The notes beneath the pieces are model-generated. The model was not told the origin of the DNA. It did not search any database and was given only the letters and a program-made list of their open reading frames with translations. A stretch of 13,751 nt of DNA from an uncultured Treponema sp. (lineage in GTDB: Bacteria; Spirochaetota; Spirochaetia; Treponematales; Treponemataceae): positions 1 through 13,751 of the forward strand of contig CAMOEE010000048.1 of NCBI GenBank assembly GCA_946611835.1, read 5' to 3'. Position 1 is the stretch's first letter. Each line of letters opens with the position of its first letter. Below, in pieces: positions 6,913 through 13,658 of this stretch. Made by a program: the position numbers and the translations under genes.

Positions 6913-7614
6913 TTACAAACGAATTGTCTCAACCATGTATCGGATTGAGCTGCCATTGACATCAGAAAGGGTCTTTTCGATTACGAAAACGAGGTTCCTT
7001 CCGCTTTTATCAGTAAAAATTCTGTCAATTCTGTAATCAGTCACAAGTTTTCTCTTAATATCCGGGGAGCCTACGATGTTGCGGCTTATGAGGTTTCCTT
7101 CCCCGTCCTGGCGCTCAAGTGTAATGAAGAAAGAAGAACGGAGGTTTGACGCACTTCCCTCAACTGTTTTCTCAAGCTTGATATGATAGAAGAGGCTCTG
7201 CTCGGCCGTTGAGCCCTCAAAATCCTTGAAAACGATTTCACTCTCACCAGTCTTTTTATCATCACGGACATAAAGAAGGTTATCAACTGCGGCAGGTTTG
7301 AAATCATATTTTCTGAGCTTCCATTCTGCCTTCTTGAAAAGTTCCTCGTAAACAGTCTTTCCGCTTTTTGAGACGGTTGCATCTGTAGGCTGAGTCTTGA
7401 AAACTTCACCGCTCACGAAGTCATTTTTTTCGATATCAACTGTGTAAATCTCTGCATAGCCCTGATAATGCCGGTCAGTCTTTCCGTATTCAGCAAAAGC
7501 ATAGGTTTTTCCGTCCCGGGAAATTCCCAAATCAACGAAAGCGGCTGCGTCACCTGCGAAAACATGAAGACCGGCAAAAAGAAGAATAATTCCGGATAAC
7601 AGAAGCTTTTTCAT
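6913..7614 (-). CDS. Predicted secreted protein, DUF2259 family
   Basis: 233 aa from the ATG at 7614, which has GGGAGG 4 nt upstream; the ATG 12 nt earlier is part of the Shine-Dalgarno itself and is rejected. Residues 1-20 are a typical signal peptide (MKKLLLSGIILLFAGLHVFA) with a V-F-A cleavage site. The mature protein begins with AAFVDLGISRDGKTYAFAEYG and then GYAEIYTVDIEKNDFV, the hallmark start of DUF2259, a family known mainly from spirochaetes with no assigned function. The DGKTYAFAEYG phrase resembles a blade strand of WD40-like or TolB-like beta-propellers, but at this length only part of a propeller would fit. The rest alternates beta strands and ends MVETIRL. It is a single-gene unit closed by a strong terminator. 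Location is periplasm or outer membrane surface (inference). Confidence 0.83.
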   Translation of the reverse strand: MKKLLLSGIILLFAGLHVFAGDAAAFVDLGISRDGKTYAFAEYGKTDRHYQGYAEIYTVDIEKNDFVSGEVFKTQPTDATVSKSGKTVYEELFKKAEWKLRKYDFKPAAVDNLLYVRDDKKTGESEIVFKDFEGSTAEQSLFYHIKLEKTVEGSASNLRSSFFITLERQDGEGNLISRNIVGSPDIKRKLVTDYRIDRIFTDKSGRNLVFVIEKTLSDVNGSSIRYMVETIRL

Positions 7615-7630
7615 AAGTCCTCCCAAAAGC

Positions 7631-7655
7631 GATTTGCCGATAAGTTCAGCAAATC
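7631..7655. repeat. Perfect 7-bp inverted repeat in the DUF2259 leader
   Basis: GATTTGC (7631-7637) and GCAAATC (7649-7655) are perfect reverse complements separated by 11 nt. The pair sits just upstream of the DUF2259 Shine-Dalgarno (about 7618-7623), so it could be an operator or an mRNA hairpin beside the ribosome site. There is no T-run, so it is not a terminator. Confidence 0.4.
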
Positions 7656-7693
7656 AGACTTCTTTTATTATTTTCGGCTTTTGAAAAAAACTC

Positions 7694-7722
7694 TTTACAT
7701 ATTTTTGTCTTCCGTTTAAAAT
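7694..7722 (+). promoter_or_regulatory. Sigma-70-type promoter of the polytopic membrane protein gene
   Basis: TTTACA (7694-7699) and TAAAAT (7717-7722) each match the consensus at 5 of 6 positions and are separated by exactly 17 nt. The -10 ends only 6 nt before the ATG at 7729, so transcription would begin at or next to the start codon, giving a leaderless mRNA. No Shine-Dalgarno is present. Confidence 0.65.
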
Positions 7723-7728
7723 TTCGTC

Positions 7729-8553
7729 ATGACACTTAAAACAAGGAATAATTTCATAAAAGTCTTCTTGGGCGTAAGTCTTGCGTCTGTACTTTTATGT
7801 CTTCTTACATTCATTGCGGCCCTGATTACCCACAGGATTATCACCCCGCCAAATTTCAGGATTCCAGTCATTCTGAATCATATTCCATTCACACAGCAAA
7901 GCTTCATCGCCCTTATGATTTCATTTCTGGTCATAATTCTTTATGTGCCTGTTTGTTTTTTTCTTCTCCTAAAATTTTTCGAGAATACCCAGACCACAGA
8001 AATCATATTCTTCACAGGGTTTCTGATTGCCTGCCTTGCTGAGACAGCCAGGTTCATCACAATCTGCTTCGGTCTCTGGCAGTCTTTCTCAAACATGCTG
8101 ATTTTTGCTGGGAACATCGTATTTTTCGGCCGTACCCTGGCCCCTTTAAGTTTCCTTTGCGCAGCCCTTTTAAGCGACACGGCACAAAGACAGGACATCG
8201 AGCGAAACTACATCATCATGCTGATGGTATCAATCGTTTTTGCAGTTGTAATTCCTATGAACACAGCAAGAATTGCTTCTACCGGCCTTGTAACCGAGGG
8301 CTTCATAATCCTGATTAATATTCTCCGCTTCCTTCTTTTAGTCACCGCAGTAGTCTCATTCTACATAACGGGAATCAAAAAGAACAGCATTGAATACAAG
8401 CATCTCTCATCTTCTTCCTGCCTGCTGCTCATAAGCTACAGTATCCTTGTAAGCAGTGACAACTACCTCTTCCTCGCATTGGGAACGGCCGGACTTATCA
8501 CAGGAACTTACAGATACCTGTCTTCCGTGCACAAGCTTTACATGTGGAGCTGA
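7729..8553 (+). CDS. Polytopic inner-membrane protein of unknown function
   Basis: 274 aa with about 7-8 predicted membrane segments, roughly residues 11-34, 58-82, 91-112, 119-148, 161-178, 190-214 and 228-262 (the last perhaps two spans). Loops are short. Basic residues such as KTRNN at the N-terminus and GIKKN near 215-219 suggest the cytoplasmic face. I do not recognise a family; there is no ATP-binding, catalytic or transporter signature I can name. Several polar residues lie within or beside spans (FLIACLAETARF near 98-109 and FGRT at 133-136), which may be functional. The start at 7729 fits the promoter placed 6 nt upstream. It runs convergently into the kinase gene with 19 nt between stops and no terminator seen. 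Confidence 0.75.
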   Translation: MTLKTRNNFIKVFLGVSLASVLLCLLTFIAALITHRIITPPNFRIPVILNHIPFTQQSFIALMISFLVIILYVPVCFFLLLKFFENTQTTEIIFFTGFLIACLAETARFITICFGLWQSFSNMLIFAGNIVFFGRTLAPLSFLCAALLSDTAQRQDIERNYIIMLMVSIVFAVVIPMNTARIASTGLVTEGFIILINILRFLLLVTAVVSFYITGIKKNSIEYKHLSSSSCLLLISYSILVSSDNYLFLALGTAGLITGTYRYLSSVHKLYMWS

Positions 8554-8572
8554 TTTTTAAATAGGACTCGCT

Positions 8573-9211
8573 TTAAGCCAGGAGCGGCCATGCACTGGTC
8601 ATGTAAACGACAATTCCTCCCAAAACGACAGGAATTATAAGATTGTCAAAATCCTTGAGGGGCAGAACTTCGATAAGAGCACCAGTGGTCGCAACAACAA
8701 GAGAAACCGAGCAGTTTTTGGTAACGAAGAATGTCGAGCAGAAGATTGCCGCAAAGCAGGTCAGGCTGCCCTCGACCGTCTTTCCGTGGGTATAAGGAAC
8801 CCTTATTTTTCCGAAAGTTTTCCCGGAAAGGCTGGCAAGGCCGTCTCCAAAAGCAAGGGCATAAATTCCCACACTGGCTCCTGTCTCATTCCAAAGGATT
8901 GCGGCGGCTACGATTCCTGCTACAAGGGTAACAGGCCCAAGGACGAATTTATTTTCGTCACGCTTTCGGGCGGCCGCGGCGGTAATATCAGAAATCAGGG
9001 GAATCTCATGCCCCCTTGAGCGCAAGGACTCTGCGATTATGTAAAGGACTCCCGCACTGCAAAGGCAGATGATTGCCGGAACTTTCGCAAAATGCAGGAA
9101 GAGAGGAACAAATGCCGTGCAGATATGAATCGTTTTTCTGAAAAATTCCTTTCTGAGAGAAGTCAGCTGATTTTTTATTTCAATTCCTATCTGGTAGCAG
9201 AAATATTTCAT
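8573..9211 (-). CDS. Diacylglycerol/polyprenol kinase family protein (SEC59/DGK1/VTE5-like)
   Basis: 212-aa membrane protein of the CTP-dependent lipid kinase family that phosphorylates dolichol, phytol or diacylglycerol in other organisms. The family motifs are all visible: RKTIH (25-29), ALAFGDGLASLSGKTFGK (118-135), HGKTVEGS (142-149) and EVLPLKDFDN (181-190). About five to six hydrophobic segments surround them. The natural lipid here is unknown; undecaprenol or diacylglycerol salvage for phospholipid or envelope synthesis is plausible. Its ATG shares one base with the TAA stop of the FlcA-like gene (TAATG), implying translational coupling and co-transcription. The length suits bacterial members of the family. 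Family strong; substrate uncertain. Confidence 0.85.
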   Translation of the reverse strand: MKYFCYQIGIEIKNQLTSLRKEFFRKTIHICTAFVPLFLHFAKVPAIICLCSAGVLYIIAESLRSRGHEIPLISDITAAAARKRDENKFVLGPVTLVAGIVAAAILWNETGASVGIYALAFGDGLASLSGKTFGKIRVPYTHGKTVEGSLTCFAAIFCSTFFVTKNCSVSLVVATTGALIEVLPLKDFDNLIIPVVLGGIVVYMTSAWPLLA

Positions 9212-12200
9212 TACTCAAGGCCCTTTTCCCCAGAAAGGAGACGGGGAATATCAGTGTATATGGCCGGCTCGAATTCCGGATAAGGATGGGTGATGTATTT
9301 TGAGTTCTGAGCGGCAAGGTTGCTTCCTTCCATTCGAATCATCGTCTGCTGGTTGCGTGTCAGCGCATCATAGGCACGGATTGAATCAGAAAGACGGACC
9401 ATTGCCTCAGCGTTCATATTGCTGTTTCCAGTCTGCTGTGCAAGCCGGTGTAGGGTTACGCCCAGATTATTGTTGGCCTTGAGGTACAAATCAACCGTCG
9501 TGTAATCATCCTCGTCGCTCTGAGGAAGAAGGATTTTCTGGCGCGCATAAGTTTTGTCCAGTTCCTTCAGCAAATCAGAATAATAGCTTTCTGCGGCAAA
9601 ATTGTCGCCACGGAGGGAAAGGACATTTCCCAGGGAAAGAAGAACATTCGGATCCCTTGGCTCTTTCTCCGAAACCTTTATGAATGATACCAGGGCCTTG
9701 TCATAGTCCTTTTTGCCGTAATAGATGGAGCCTACCCGATAATTGATTGAAGGTGTGTCATTCTTGATTTCGATTGCCTTCTCATAATTGTAAAGGGCAT
9801 CGTCAAGCTCACCAGAGATAAAGTAATCAAGGTCGCCCATGTCGGCAAAGAGTTTTCCTGTGTTTGCGTCTCCTTCCAGGTCAGCCGCCTCATGCTCTTC
9901 GTTGTACAGGTCGATTCCCCGGGTGTAAAGGGTCTGTGCCCTAAGGTATTCACGGCCCCCGGCATAAAGTTCGCCCAAAATGCGGGTAGCGTTTATCTCC
10001 CGGTAGACATTCTTTTTTGTGCGGACGAGCACATCGTCAAACAAGTCAAGGCTCCGCTCAAGCTCTACCTTTGCCTGCTCGGTGTTTCCGTTCTGAATAA
10101 AATACCGGGCAAGATTATAATGACCGACTGGATTTGCAGGATCGGCCTTAATCGCAAGGTTCAGCATGGCGAGAACATCTTCTATAGAAGAACGCAGATA
10201 TTCATCGTTCTTGCTCAGAGTTCCATAAAGTTTTTCAAGAAGGTAGCCGGAAAGCTCAGTCCAGTCGGAAGGTCCTAGATTCTTGAGGTTCTGCTTGTCC
10301 TGCTTGCTGAAATAGAACATATTTTTGTAAGTAAGGACCTCTCGAAGTTTGTCGGTACGGATATTGTAGCGCAGCATTCGCGAGAGATAGACCGGGTTTC
10401 CGCCGTAGCGCTGAATCAAATCAAGGTACTGTTCCTTTGCCTTCTCATATTTTGAAGGATCGACCTCAGCCCACTCCAGGAAGACATCACCCAAAAGAAG
10501 GATTCCGTCGGCATCATTTATATGATAGTCAAGGACTTCACGGCGCACGATTTCCTCAGCACGCTCATAATTTGCCCTGTCATAAAGCTCCATCTCGGCG
10601 TAATCAAGGCCTGCAATCTTGTCATGGCTGAAATAAGAGAGAATGTTCCTGTACATCTGGGCAGCCCTCTCGAACTGCTTTTTCTCACGATAGCCAAGAG
10701 CATACTTGAAGAACCAGTTTTTGACAGGCTTGTAAGAGACCGCCGTCCAGAATTTTTCTTCTGACTGGGGGAATTCGTTTGCCTCAAGAAGGGTGTAGCC
10801 CTGCTTGTAGTTTATGCTTGCCATGACCGGCTTGTAGATGAAATGCTGGCCTGCCTTGAAAAGACCGAAGCAGACGAAACAGAGGATAAGGCCGACAATC
10901 GCCGCCGGAATAATCCTGTTCTTGAGCTGGTACTGGAATGACTGCTTGTAGGCCTCGTATTCAGCGAAAGAACGGCGCTCAAAATCACGGGGAATGCTGA
11001 TTGATATGTCGAGGATTTTCTCAAGCTGAGTCGCAAGCTGGCGGGCCGATGTCTTTTTGAGGACTTTTTCGATAATCTCAAAAATAGCGTCATCGGTGAA
11101 TTCGTCACGGGCAATAAAATCTTCAAGTGCGATTCGGAGATTGAGAGGATAGTTAGCAAGGTTCTTCTTGAACTGAACATATTCTTCTTCTGTGAGCGAA
11201 TTTTTAGGGCGGGCTTCCTTGCCTTTTGAGAAATCAACGATATCAAGTCCTGATTTCTTCTTGCCCATGTCAGCTGTGACTGTATCCGAAAAGCCGGGAA
11301 TCTCAAAACTTGAATCTAGAAGGAAGTCATCGTCATCTTTTGAAAGCCCCTCATCCGTCGAAGGGAATTCATCGGCTGAATCAGGTTTGGAAGGCCCGAA
11401 ATCGACATCTTCCATTCCTGTGGTGTCAAAGGCCTCAAGGGTCGCTTCTTCAGAAGAATCAGATGGTACATCCATTGTAGCGTCCGGGAATTCACCCGTC
11501 TCGCCAAAAGGATTGTCAGGAGCCTCTGTAGCAGCTTTCATTCCGTCTGCATCAGGCATGGAAGCCGCATCAGGAACGCTTTCTTCGGCAGAAGGAGCAT
11601 CCCCGTCACCGTCAATCAATGAATCAATACTGAAGGAACCGAGGTCACCAAGGGAATCCGCACCCGAAGAAGAATCCATGTCAAAGCTGTCCAAATTCCC
11701 AAGGTCGGAAAGATCACCTGTGTCAGATGAAGAAGAAGCGTCATGAATCGAATCGGAAGCAGAAAGCTCTTCGGCAGCAGGACTATCAGCCGGAATCTCA
11801 GGCTCTGCAAGGCTATCCTCTAAGGGGCTGTCATCAGCAGGAATCTCTTCTGCAGGGATTTCTTCAGCAGGAATCTCCTCAACCGGCTTGTCTTCAGCCG
11901 AGCCAGTCTCAGAAGCGAAACTTGCCAAATCAAAATCATCGGTTCCGGCAGGAATGTCAGGAATATCACTGGCATCAACAGTTGGTAAAGAATCGTCAGA
12001 AGCTGCATTCTCAGAGGAAGCCGGGTCATCGGGAGAAGCAGAGTCATTCCCGGAAATCAGGGAATCAATGTCAAATGAACCCAGGTCACCCAAATCTGAC
12101 GCAGTCTCATTGTTGTCAAAAGAACCCGTCGAGGCAAAATCTGTCAGGTCACCGAGACCAGAGAGAGCCTCATTTATGTCAGCCGACTGAGCATTTTCCT

Positions 12201-12813
12201 CAGCATTTTCCCGGGCCGGGACTTCATCAAGGTCTTCTGCAAGAGGCTCTTCGGTGGCTGTGGCCGGCTCAAGATTCATCTGTGCAACACCATCATCATC
12301 AAGAACTGATGAAGGAATATCCTCGTTAAGGTTTATCTCGCCCAAATCCTCAAATCCGTCACTTGGGACAGTCTCACCGCTTTCAGATGAATCTCCGCTG
12401 GGAGCCAGAAGGGAATCAAGATCCATGTCTTCAAGAGGTGTTTTCTCTGTTTTATTCGTGTCATCTGTGGCAGAAAGTTCTTCCGGAGAATCAAGAGTAT
12501 CATTTTCGAAATCCGCAAGGGCGTCTTCATCAGCGGTAACCTGAGGGCCAAGGATAGAATCTAGGGCAGAGAAATCAACATCAGGATCGGCATTCGCAAG
12601 GTCATCAAGCTCATTGCCCTGCCGCCCCCCCTGAGAATCGCTGTTTGAATCAGGAAGGCCAATGATGAAATCGTCAGAGTCATCTTCTTCTGAGATATTC
12701 TGAGGAAGCGGAATTTCAGCAATCTTTTCACCCCTCTGGGAGCGCAGCTTCACCTCATCGCCAATTTCGCGTATATCTTCGCTGAATTTTTTTAATTGAT
12801 TCAATCCTGGCAT
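9211..12813 (-). CDS. flcA: FlcA-like periplasmic flagellar collar protein: acidic cytoplasmic tail, one TM, periplasmic TPRs
   Basis: 1200 aa. Residues 1-36 are mixed-charge (MPGLNQLKKF start). Residues 40-530 are a low-complexity, very acidic region rich in D, E, S, A and P. Residues 537-627 look like a compact helical domain (EEEYVQFKKNLANYPLNLR, ALEDFIARDEF). A single membrane span lies at about 633-655 (IIPAAIVGLILCFVCFGLF), preceded by KNR, so the N-terminus is inside. The rest is TPR-rich (clear helices at about 670-730, 890-925, 940-970, 1003-1085 and 1112-1150), predicted periplasmic. This layout resembles FlcA (BB0326) of Borrelia, a TPR collar protein needed for stator assembly around the periplasmic flagellar motor; orthology is inferred, not shown. 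The start is supported by GGTGGG 7 nt upstream and a promoter. The acidic part holds internal repeats, listed separately. The kinase gene overlaps its stop. Confidence 0.7.
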   Translation of the reverse strand: MPGLNQLKKFSEDIREIGDEVKLRSQRGEKIAEIPLPQNISEEDDSDDFIIGLPDSNSDSQGGRQGNELDDLANADPDVDFSALDSILGPQVTADEDALADFENDTLDSPEELSATDDTNKTEKTPLEDMDLDSLLAPSGDSSESGETVPSDGFEDLGEINLNEDIPSSVLDDDGVAQMNLEPATATEEPLAEDLDEVPARENAEENAQSADINEALSGLGDLTDFASTGSFDNNETASDLGDLGSFDIDSLISGNDSASPDDPASSENAASDDSLPTVDASDIPDIPAGTDDFDLASFASETGSAEDKPVEEIPAEEIPAEEIPADDSPLEDSLAEPEIPADSPAAEELSASDSIHDASSSSDTGDLSDLGNLDSFDMDSSSGADSLGDLGSFSIDSLIDGDGDAPSAEESVPDAASMPDADGMKAATEAPDNPFGETGEFPDATMDVPSDSSEEATLEAFDTTGMEDVDFGPSKPDSADEFPSTDEGLSKDDDDFLLDSSFEIPGFSDTVTADMGKKKSGLDIVDFSKGKEARPKNSLTEEEYVQFKKNLANYPLNLRIALEDFIARDEFTDDAIFEIIEKVLKKTSARQLATQLEKILDISISIPRDFERRSFAEYEAYKQSFQYQLKNRIIPAAIVGLILCFVCFGLFKAGQHFIYKPVMASINYKQGYTLLEANEFPQSEEKFWTAVSYKPVKNWFFKYALGYREKKQFERAAQMYRNILSYFSHDKIAGLDYAEMELYDRANYERAEEIVRREVLDYHINDADGILLLGDVFLEWAEVDPSKYEKAKEQYLDLIQRYGGNPVYLSRMLRYNIRTDKLREVLTYKNMFYFSKQDKQNLKNLGPSDWTELSGYLLEKLYGTLSKNDEYLRSSIEDVLAMLNLAIKADPANPVGHYNLARYFIQNGNTEQAKVELERSLDLFDDVLVRTKKNVYREINATRILGELYAGGREYLRAQTLYTRGIDLYNEEHEAADLEGDANTGKLFADMGDLDYFISGELDDALYNYEKAIEIKNDTPSINYRVGSIYYGKKDYDKALVSFIKVSEKEPRDPNVLLSLGNVLSLRGDNFAAESYYSDLLKELDKTYARQKILLPQSDEDDYTTVDLYLKANNNLGVTLHRLAQQTGNSNMNAEAMVRLSDSIRAYDALTRNQQTMIRMEGSNLAAQNSKYITHPYPEFEPAIYTDIPRLLSGEKGLE
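11608..11652 (-). repeat. Coding repeat, copy 2 of LGDLGSF[DS]IDSLI[SD]G
   Basis: Encodes residues 388-402 of the FlcA-like protein. It matches copy 1 (residues 241-255) at 13 of 15 positions. The end, SIDSLIDGDG, resembles the EIDALLNGD motif of FliM. Confidence 0.8.
11833..11883 (-). repeat. Tandem EEIPA peptide repeat in the acidic tail
   Basis: Residues 311-327 read VEEIPAEEIPAEEIPAD, three tandem 5-residue units (15-bp DNA units with synonymous drift). Such a short tandem could vary in copy number between strains. Confidence 0.8.
12049..12093 (-). repeat. Coding repeat, copy 1 of LGDLGSF[DS]IDSLI[SD]G
   Basis: Encodes residues 241-255 of the FlcA-like protein. Weaker relatives lie at residues 80-89 (DFSALDSILG), 129-137 (DMDLDSLLA) and 370-381 (DLGNLDSFDMDS). 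Confidence 0.8.
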
Positions 12814-12828
12814 TTATAGTCCCACCAT
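12814..12828 (-). other. Four-codon upstream ORF (MVGL) abutting the FlcA-like start
   Basis: On the minus strand ATG-GTG-GGA-CTA-TAA ends directly at the main ATG (TAA then ATG at 12813). The GGTGGG inside it also serves as a plausible Shine-Dalgarno for the main start. It may be chance, or may couple initiation. Confidence 0.25.
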
Positions 12829-12833
12829 AAACT

Positions 12834-12862
12834 AATATACTCTAGTTTCGGCATTTTGAAAA
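12834..12862 (-). promoter_or_regulatory. Promoter of the FlcA-like/kinase operon
   Basis: On the minus strand TTTTCA (-35, 12862-12857; 4 of 6) and TATATT (-10, 12839-12834; 5 of 6) are separated by 17 nt. Predicted transcription starts near 12827-12828, leaving a leader of about 14 nt that contains GGTGGG. Confidence 0.5.
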
Positions 12863-12895
12863 CAATGCTTTATAGTAAAAAATATCTTGCAGGCC

Positions 12896-12925
12896 TTTAC
12901 TTTTTTTATGAAATACCGATAAATA
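12896..12925 (+). promoter_or_regulatory. Possible promoter of the CBM48-domain protein gene
   Basis: TTTACT (12896-12901) serves as -35, with either GATAAA (12918-12923, 16-nt spacer, 6 nt before the ATG) or TAAATA (12920-12925, 18-nt spacer, 4 nt before the ATG) as -10. No Shine-Dalgarno precedes 12930. Both choices would give an almost leaderless transcript. It shares the 116-nt divergent gap with the FlcA-like operon promoter. Confidence 0.4.
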
Positions 12926-12929
12926 AAGT

Positions 12930-13658
12930 ATGAAAAAGATTTTTGTTTTGACGGGATTTTTCATGTTTTTTGCCGCTTTTACGAGTCAGCTTTCGGCAAA
13001 AGATGCACTGTCAGCCCCTGATACTTACGAATACGATCTTACGCTCACGGACATAAAAGGAGTCTCCGCTCCTTACATCAGCAACAACTATATCGTTTTC
13101 ACGGCTCCCGTCGAATCAAATTCAATCGGAATTGCCTTTGACTACGAAGAATTCAGAACCATTCATTATTTCCAGCTCAAGAAAAATTACGGCTACGAGG
13201 GTGAAATCACATCATCATATTATTTTTACATCTCGGAAATGCCAAAAAAAATTTCGAGGGTCTGCTACAGGCTGATTATTGACGGTCTCTGGACAGTCGA
13301 CCCCCGGAATCCGAATGTGGTCTACAACAAAAAGGAGAACTTTTCGCTCTCATACATTGATTTGCCTGCAGAAGAAATTGAAATCACAGAGAAACTTGCG
13401 AACGGACTTACTCATTTTGTCTGCCGGGCTGAAAGCGGCCAGAAAATCCGCCTGGGAGGAACTTTCACCAACTGGGACAGCTGGATTTACGAAATGAAGG
13501 AAACCGAGCCGGGTAAATATGTGATAGACATTCCCCTTCACCCCGGCACCTACTATTACTCATATTTCATGGGAATCACGCCATTCATCGACGAGACAAA
13601 TCCTAACCGGGGCTATTCGCTCGACGGAAGGATTGTCTCATGCATTACGATAAACTGA
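12930..13658 (+). CDS. Secreted protein with two tandem CBM48/AMPK-type glycogen-binding folds
   Basis: 242 aa. Residues 1-23 are a signal peptide (MKKIFVLTGFFMFFAAF..., cleavage near LSA/KD). Residues about 60-143 have the end of an AMPK1-CBM fold: CYRLIIDGLWTVDPRNPNVV, close to the usual Y-x-F-x-V-D-G-x-W-x-x-D-P pattern. Residues about 163-242 form a second copy: IRLGGTFTNWDSW (equivalent to the G-x-F-x-x-W core), LHPGTYYYSYF, and DETNPNRGY. These domains bind glycogen or starch in the cytoplasm of other organisms, but this protein is exported and carries no catalytic domain, so the ligand is unknown; the domains may instead mediate protein-protein contact. The first copy lacks the G-x-F-x-x-W segment. 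The ATG at 12930 fits the signal peptide start; no Shine-Dalgarno is seen. It is divergent from the FlcA-like operon. Confidence 0.8.
   Translation: MKKIFVLTGFFMFFAAFTSQLSAKDALSAPDTYEYDLTLTDIKGVSAPYISNNYIVFTAPVESNSIGIAFDYEEFRTIHYFQLKKNYGYEGEITSSYYFYISEMPKKISRVCYRLIIDGLWTVDPRNPNVVYNKKENFSLSYIDLPAEEIEITEKLANGLTHFVCRAESGQKIRLGGTFTNWDSWIYEMKETEPGKYVIDIPLHPGTYYYSYFMGITPFIDETNPNRGYSLDGRIVSCITIN

Noticed and set aside
6721..7036. Plus-strand frames of 75-102 codons across the terminator and lipoprotein leader
   Set aside because: They consist of Lys/Phe-rich readings of A/T tracts and the terminator hairpin, without ribosome site or conserved features.
11833..11883. CRISPR-like or tandem DNA repeat
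   Set aside because: The 15-bp units are in frame, differ by synonymous changes and encode EEIPA; this is a protein-level repeat, not an array with spacers.
11192..12544. Long plus-strand open frames (up to 200 codons) opposite the FlcA-like gene
   Set aside because: They are antisense shadows of the acidic, low-complexity coding region: Ser/Glu- or Gln/His-rich readings without ribosome sites, and the minus-strand frame is continuous with a conserved-looking TM/TPR protein.
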